30,988 bases of DNA from Streptomyces roseochromogenus subsp. oscitans DS 12.976 (GTDB lineage Bacteria; Actinomycetota; Actinomycetes; Streptomycetales; Streptomycetaceae). The translations under genes were made by a program, and so were the position numbers. Position 1 is the stretch's first letter. Each line of letters begins with the position of its first letter. Under the pieces are notes generated by a model. The model did no database searches. It was given only the letters and a program-made list of their open reading frames with translations, and was not told the DNA's origin. Below, piece by piece: positions 26,863 to 30,988 of this stretch. The DNA is taken from NCBI RefSeq assembly GCF_000497445.1, contig NZ_CM002285.1:6596908-6627895 (forward strand), read 5' to 3'.

Positions 26863-27516
26863 CTAACGGCGGATGAGGCCGAGGTCGGTGGCGGTGGCCA
26901 CGGCGGCGGTGCGCGAGTCGACGCCGAGCTTGGTGTAGACACGGGCGAGGTGGGACTTGACCGTGCCCTCCGTGAGGTGGAGGCGCCGGCCGACGGCCTG
27001 GTTGGACAGACCCTCGGCGACCAGGGCGAGGACTTCGGTCTCGCGCCGGGTCAGTGAAGTGCCGGGCGCGCGCAGCCGGTTCAACAGCCGGTCCGCGACC
27101 GCGGGCGCCAGGGCGGTGCGTCCGGTGGCGGCCGTCCGCACGGCGGCGGCCAGCTCCTCCGGAGGGGCGTCCTTGAGCAGGTAGCCGGTGGCGCCGGCCT
27201 CGATGGCCGGGAGGGTGTCGGCGTCGGAGTCGTAGGTGGTGACGATCACGACCCGGGGGGCACCCGGCCGGGCCGTGATCGCGGCGGTGGCCTCGGCGCC
27301 GCCCATCCCCTTGCCGAACCGCAGGTCCATCAGTACGACGTCGATGTCGCCCGCGGCGGCACGGGCGACGGCGTCCTCGGCGGTCGCGGCCTCGGCCACC
27401 ACGACGAGACCCGGCTCGGTCTCCAGCACCGCCCGCAGCCCGGCCCGCACCACGGGGTGGTCATCGGCGAGGAGGAGACGGACGGGACGGTCGGTCATGA
27501 CGGGGTGCTCGGTCAC
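26863..27516 (-). CDS. NarL/LuxR-type response regulator
   Basis: A 217-residue two-component response regulator. The receiver domain (about 12-130) has acidic residues in LLLADDHP, the phospho-acceptor D64 in VVLMDLRF, the Thr in VIVTTYDSDAD and the Lys in YLLKDAPPEE. The C-terminal LuxR helix-turn-helix spans about 153-205 (LTRRETEVLALVAEGLSNQ and EGTVKSHLARVYTKLGV). GTG 27516 overlaps the stop of the kinase gene (GTGA), so the pair is coupled. A second start (MTDRP) lies six codons in. The divergent ABC exporter operon beyond the kinase is the likely target. Confidence 0.93.
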   Translation of the reverse strand: MTEHPVMTDRPVRLLLADDHPVVRAGLRAVLETEPGLVVVAEAATAEDAVARAAAGDIDVVLMDLRFGKGMGGAEATAAITARPGAPRVVIVTTYDSDADTLPAIEAGATGYLLKDAPPEELAAAVRTAATGRTALAPAVADRLLNRLRAPGTSLTRRETEVLALVAEGLSNQAVGRRLHLTEGTVKSHLARVYTKLGVDSRTAAVATATDLGLIRR

Positions 27517-28796
27517 GGGCGGGCCTCGGTCTCGGCCTGCGGGGCAGGCCTGGTCTCGGTGGTCGGCCTGGTCTCGGGGCCGGCGGGCGGCCTCTCGGTT
27601 CCCGTGGGCCGGGTGAAGGGCAGGCGGGCCGTCAGGGTCGTGCCGTGGCCAGGGGCGGAGTCGATGGTCAGGGTGCCGCCCAGGGTGTGCAGGCGGGTGT
27701 GCATGGCGGTCAGGCCGAAGCCGCCCGTTGCGGGGTCGGGGTCGGGCAGCCGGGCGGGATCGAAGCCGATGCCGTCGTCCGCGACGGTGAGGGTGATGCG
27801 GTCGCCCAGGGTGCCGAGGGTGACGTCCACGGTGCTGGCCTGCGCGTGCCGGACGGTGTTGGCCAGTGCGGACTGGGCGATGCGGAGCAGGGCCACCTCG
27901 TGCGCCGTCGGCAGGGGAACCGGATCGGCGGCGAGGTGGAAGCGGGCCGTCAGTCGGTGGCGGGTACCGGTGGTCGCGCAGAGCCGTTCCAGCGCGTCCG
28001 CCAGGGTCGTGCCCTCCAGCGCGGGCGGGGCCAGCGCGGCGACGAAGCGGCGGGCCTCGGCGAGGCTGTCGACCGCGGCCTGACGGGCCTGGCCGACGTG
28101 GCGTACGGCGTTCTCAGGAGCGCCCGGCAGGTTCCGTTCGGCGGCGCGCAGCAGCAGCTGGATGCTGGACAGCCCCTGGGCGAGCGTGTCGTGGATCTCG
28201 CGGGCCAGCCGTTCCCGTTCGGCCAGCACGCCCGCAGTGTGCTGGGCCTCGGCCAGGTCCGCGCGGGTGGCGGTGAGTTCCTCTATCAGGCGGCGGCGCC
28301 GCTCGCTCTCCCGGTACAGCGCCTGGTACCCCCACACCACCGCGACCGCGACGGCGGCCCCGAGCGCCGGTCCGATCGCCATGGCCGCGCTGAAGGAGCC
28401 CTGATGGGCGGCGAACGCGGTCACCGCGGCGAGCGCGGTCGCGGCCACCGCGGCCAGGCCGGTCCGGCGCGGCAGCAGATGGAGCTGGAGGAAGTACAGC
28501 GGGAAGGCGACCCACACGCCGTCGGCGGACAGCGCCAGCAGCCCCAGCCACACCGCGCCGACGGCGGCCAGCCACCAGGCGGCGGCCCGCCGGTCCCCGC
28601 GGATCCGGGGCAGCAGCGGACCCGCCGCGTACACCAGCCCGCACCCGGCCGCCAGGGCGACGGCCGGCCCGGCATGCGTCAGGGGACCGGTCACGGCCCG
28701 GACGGCGGTCAGCGCGAGCAGGCCGACGACCAGCAGGTGCAGGCACCAGGACAGGGCCCGGGTGGTCGGGGTCAGGGCGGGGGCAGAGGTGTTCAC
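27513..28796 (-). CDS. Sensor histidine kinase (HisKA_3/NarX type)
   Basis: A 427-residue membrane sensor kinase, partner of the adjacent response regulator. Residues 15-160 hold about five or six hydrophobic segments with short loops and no large sensor domain, as in intramembrane-sensing or DesK-like kinases. A coiled linker (about 160-195) leads to the dimerisation helix with H202 in REIHDTLAQGLSSIQLLLRAAE (in two parts). The ATPase domain shows VADDGIGFD and GGFGLTAMHTRL. The last 30 residues are a Thr/Pro/Glu-rich tail. GTG 28796 is chosen because hydrophobic protein sequence starts there and GGAAGGA is just upstream; the open frame above it is arginine-rich shadow. Confidence 0.92.
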   Translation of the reverse strand: MNTSAPALTPTTRALSWCLHLLVVGLLALTAVRAVTGPLTHAGPAVALAAGCGLVYAAGPLLPRIRGDRRAAAWWLAAVGAVWLGLLALSADGVWVAFPLYFLQLHLLPRRTGLAAVAATALAAVTAFAAHQGSFSAAMAIGPALGAAVAVAVVWGYQALYRESERRRRLIEELTATRADLAEAQHTAGVLAERERLAREIHDTLAQGLSSIQLLLRAAERNLPGAPENAVRHVGQARQAAVDSLAEARRFVAALAPPALEGTTLADALERLCATTGTRHRLTARFHLAADPVPLPTAHEVALLRIAQSALANTVRHAQASTVDVTLGTLGDRITLTVADDGIGFDPARLPDPDPATGGFGLTAMHTRLHTLGGTLTIDSAPGHGTTLTARLPFTRPTGTERPPAGPETRPTTETRPAPQAETEARP

Positions 28797-28976
28797 AGTC
28801 CTTCCAGCGTAAGGAAGCGATCCGCGACCGCGCCTCTGCCGAAAGTTGCAATCCGCACGCCGTCTTTCGGTCCGCGAAGTGCCCTCCGCCGCCAGATGCC
28901 CGAGCGGGGCCGGGGCAGCGACGGTGGAGGCACACCGTATCCACCGTCGCCGAGAATCGCAGAGGCAGCCGAAGCC
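28797..28976. promoter_or_regulatory. Divergent control region between kinase gene and ABC exporter
   Basis: A 180-bp spacer. It has an 11-bp perfect inverted repeat GCGACGGTGGA (28918-28928) and TCCACCGTCGC (28940-28950). Within it ACGGTG, CACCGT and CACCGT occur as spaced half-sites (28921-28926, 28933-28938, 28942-28947). A second dyad CCGAAAG/CTTTCGG spans 28839-28870. Both are good candidates for binding by the NarL-type regulator or for a promoter-proximal hairpin. The GTG of the permease follows AGAGG at a distance of about 11 bases. Confidence 0.55.
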
Positions 28977-30065
28977 GTGTTCGTCGCCTGGAGAGACCTG
29001 AAGTTCGCCAAGGGACGGTTCGCCCTGATGGGGACCGTCATCACCCTGATCACACTGCTGGTCGGGCTGCTGTCCGGACTGACCGCCGGCCTCGGCCGGC
29101 AGAACATCTCCGCGATCAGCGGCCTGCCCGCCGACCGCATCGCCTTCGAGGCCCCGGGCCACGGGCAGAGCCTGTCGTACACCAGCTCCACCGTCACCGC
29201 CCGGCAGTGGGAACAGTGGGCCGGAACGCCCGGCGTCACCCGCGCCGAACCCCTCGGGATCACCACCACGAAGGCCACCGCGGGCGACCGGAGCACCGGT
29301 GTCTCGGCCTTCGGTGTCCGGCCCGGCTCCCACCTGGCGCCCGACGGCGGCAGGATCCACGGGCACGCGGCGGTGCTCTCCGCCACGGCCGCCGACGCCC
29401 TCGGCCTCAAGCCCGGCGACACCTTCACCCTCGCCGGCCGGACGATGTCCGTGGCCGCCGTCGAGGGCGACGCCTCCTTCAGCCACACCCCGGTCATCTG
29501 GACCAGCCTCACCGCCTGGCAGCAGATGGCACCTCCCAGCAGTGCCGGCGCCGGGCCGGCCGCGACCGTGATCGCCCTGGACACCACCGCCGGCGCCGAT
29601 CTCACCGCCGCCGACCGGACCATCGGCACCCGGACCGTCGCCAAGGACGACTCGCTGTCCGCGATCGGCTCCTACACCTCCGAGAACGGCTCCCTGCAGC
29701 TGATGCGCGGCTTCCTGTTCGCGATCTCCGCCCTCGTCGTCGGCGCCTTCTTCACCGTCTGGACCATCCAGCGCAGCGGCGACATCGCCGTCCTCAAGGC
29801 GCTCGGCGCCTCCACCGCGCACCTGCTCAGGGACGCCCTCGGCCAGGCCGCCGTGCTCCTCGTCGCCGGCACCCTCCTCGGCACCGGCACCGCCGCCGCG
29901 CTCGGCGCCCTCGTCGTGGACCGCGCGGTGCCGTTTCTCCTCACCCCCGCCACCGTCCTCGTCCCCGCCGCCGTGATGATCCTGATCGGCGCGCTCGGGG
30001 CCGCCCTGTCCGTCCGCCGTATCACCTCCGTGGACCCGCTGACCGCCCTGGGGAGCGCCCGATGA
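28977..30065 (+). CDS. ABC transporter permease (FtsX/MacB-like)
   Basis: A 362-residue permease with one FtsX domain. A membrane helix at about 15-38 (MGTVITLITLLVGLLSGL) follows a short cytosolic start (FVAWRDLKFAKGRF). A large extracytoplasmic MacB-type domain covers about 45-235. Three helices follow at about 243-265, 285-312 and 320-345, with a typical GDIAVLKALGAS coupling loop and an ending ISVDPLTAL-like motif (RITSVDPLTALGSAR). GTG 28977 is chosen because upstream sequence in the same frame is antisense shadow of the kinase. The stop overlaps the ATPase start (ATGA). Such type VII ABC systems move lipids, peptides or signals. Control by the divergent two-component pair is likely. Confidence 0.92.
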   Translation: MFVAWRDLKFAKGRFALMGTVITLITLLVGLLSGLTAGLGRQNISAISGLPADRIAFEAPGHGQSLSYTSSTVTARQWEQWAGTPGVTRAEPLGITTTKATAGDRSTGVSAFGVRPGSHLAPDGGRIHGHAAVLSATAADALGLKPGDTFTLAGRTMSVAAVEGDASFSHTPVIWTSLTAWQQMAPPSSAGAGPAATVIALDTTAGADLTAADRTIGTRTVAKDDSLSAIGSYTSENGSLQLMRGFLFAISALVVGAFFTVWTIQRSGDIAVLKALGASTAHLLRDALGQAAVLLVAGTLLGTGTAAALGALVVDRAVPFLLTPATVLVPAAVMILIGALGAALSVRRITSVDPLTALGSAR

Positions 30066-30745
30066 GCCTGCACCTGTCCGGCATCACCCTCACCTACCCC
30101 GACGGCGAGGACCGGCTGACCGCCCTCGACCAGGTCACCCTGGACGTGCCCAAGGGCACGCTGACGGCCGTGGTCGGCCCCTCCGGCTCCGGCAAGTCCA
30201 GCCTGCTCGCCGTCGCCGCCACCCTCGTCACCCCCGACGCCGGCACGGTCACCGTCGACGGCGTCACCACGACCGGTATGAGCCGCCGGGACCTGACCGA
30301 GCTGCGCCGCCGCACGATCGGCATCGTCTTCCAGCAGCCCCATCTGCTGCCCGCCCTCACCGCGGCCGAGCAGCTGGAGGTCATGGCCCGGATCGACGGC
30401 CGCCCACGGGCCGCGGCCCGCGCCCGGGCCAGGGAGCTGCTCGACGCCGTGGGCCTCGCCGCCCAGGCCGGCCGGCGCCCCCACCAGCTCTCCGGCGGGC
30501 AGCGTCAGCGGGTCGGCATCGCCCGTGCCCTGATGAACGACCCCACCCTGCTCCTGGTCGACGAACCCACCAGCGCCCTCGACCACGAACGCGGCGCCGT
30601 CGTCGTCGATCTGATCACCCGTCTGACCCATGAGCGGGCCACCGCCACCGTCCTGGTCACGCACGACCGCACCCATCTGACGGCCGCCGACGAGATCGCC
30701 GAAGTCCACGACGGACGGCTCGGTTTCCCCACGGTGGCCCGCTGA
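30062..30745 (+). CDS. ABC transporter ATP-binding protein (LolD/MacB type)
   Basis: A 227-residue ATPase partner of the preceding permease. Walker A is G39-P-S-G-S-G-K-S46. The Q-loop reads VFQQPHLLPALT. The signature motif is LSGGQRQRVGIARAL and Walker B is LLLVDEPTSALD with the H-loop in VTHD. The motif set is that of the LolD/MacB/FtsE group. The ATG overlaps the permease stop, so both subunits are made together. A 9-bp hairpin follows the stop. With one permease and one ATPase of this type, a homodimeric or two-fold assembly is expected. Confidence 0.95.
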   Translation: MSLHLSGITLTYPDGEDRLTALDQVTLDVPKGTLTAVVGPSGSGKSSLLAVAATLVTPDAGTVTVDGVTTTGMSRRDLTELRRRTIGIVFQQPHLLPALTAAEQLEVMARIDGRPRAAARARARELLDAVGLAAQAGRRPHQLSGGQRQRVGIARALMNDPTLLLVDEPTSALDHERGAVVVDLITRLTHERATATVLVTHDRTHLTAADEIAEVHDGRLGFPTVAR

Positions 30746-30771
30746 CCGGCGCCCCCTTCGTGGCGGTGCCG

Positions 30772-30800
30772 CACGCCCGTCCGCCGTCGGCACGGGCGTG
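30772..30800 (+). terminator. Hairpin after the ABC operon
   Basis: Perfect 9-base arms CACGCCCGT (30772-30780) and ACGGGCGTG (30792-30800) around an 11-base loop, 26 bp after the ATPase stop. There is no T run. It is a likely terminator and separates the ABC genes from the exported-protein gene that follows. Confidence 0.65.
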
Positions 30801-30841
30801 GGATACGGGGCGCGGCCGCTGCTTGCGGAGAACATGAGCGG

Positions 30842-30988
30842 ATGACCCCGCTCAGCCGCGCCCTGCTCACCGCCCTCGCACTCCTCACCTCGCTCACCGT
30901 GCGCCTGCCCGCCCAGGCGAGTCCCGAAGAGGCGAGTCCCGAAGAGGCGAACCCTGCCCACGCGAGCACCGCGAACGGCCGCGCGGCA
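30842..30988 (+). CDS. Start of an exported protein, 3'-partial
   Basis: The first 49 codons of a gene cut by the window end. MTPLSRALLTALALLTSLTV is a signal peptide with likely cleavage after AQA (about residue 26). After it comes a tandem 15-bp repeat (ASPEE-ASPEE, then the diverged ANPAH; 30917-30961). GGAG lies about 13 bases before the ATG. The rest of the protein is not visible, so no function can be given. An alternative ATG seven bases upstream is out of frame. Confidence 0.6.
   Translation, partial: MTPLSRALLTALALLTSLTVRLPAQASPEEASPEEANPAHASTANGRAA

Noticed and set aside
27645..28976. N-terminal extension of the ABC permease across the kinase gene
   Set aside because: The sequence is antisense to the conserved kinase domains and Gly/Arg/Gln-rich; the permease begins with VFVAWRDLKF at 28977.

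Overview
The window is a high-GC (about 70% or more) actinobacterial chromosome segment, almost certainly Streptomyces. The signs are strong G/C third-position bias, many GTG starts, 4-nt ATGA/GTGA overlaps, and housekeeping genes that read as typical Streptomyces proteins (phoH-ybeY-CBS/CorC, era, long-form leuA). No tRNA, rRNA, CRISPR array, transposase or integrase was seen. The identifications rest on motif reading and family knowledge, not on database searches.

Layout. 1-4646 (+): the 3' part of a tricorn-type protease with an internal frameshift, then a HIT hydrolase, an RNase Z-like metallo-beta-lactamase and an adenosine/adenine deaminase. 4895-8361 (+): a glucarate catabolic pair (kdgD, glucarate dehydratase) followed by a PfkB-family kinase. 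8496-11739 (+): phoH, ybeY, a CNNM/CBS/CorC membrane protein and an MmcQ/YjbR protein. 11790-12090: the C-terminal stump of an S66 (LD-carboxypeptidase) gene that runs into a convergent MFS efflux gene. 12080-14514: that MFS gene and a divergent XRE/MmyB-type regulator around a palindromic operator candidate. 14543-14896: a cytidine-deaminase-like protein without zinc ligands.

15105-18217 (+) holds three exported proteins: a small two-cysteine protein, a protein with a WxL-like C-terminal domain, and a DUF916 (WxL-interacting) protein with a C-terminal membrane anchor. This resembles the WxL/WxIP surface clusters of Firmicutes. The last gene overlaps a convergent, stand-alone PII gene tail to tail. 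Then comes era, whose last 72 bp are repeated exactly 204 bp downstream. After it, on the minus strand, lie a sugar MFS transporter and a GH1 beta-glucosidase, and then a protealysin-like M4 protease with an emfourin-type inhibitor gene.

24091-25964 (+) is leuA behind a leucine-rich 15-residue leader peptide and strong hairpins, consistent with attenuation. The last part has a zinc-ribbon/TerB-like protein, a NarL-type two-component pair on the minus strand, a divergent FtsX/LolD-type ABC exporter operon, and the start of an exported protein cut by the window edge.

The most unusual points are the exact era 3' duplication, the WxL-like cluster, the palindromic repeat read in frame through the DUF916 gene, the PII gene outside an amtB-glnK-glnD setting, and several gene remnants (frameshifted tricorn, S66 stump).
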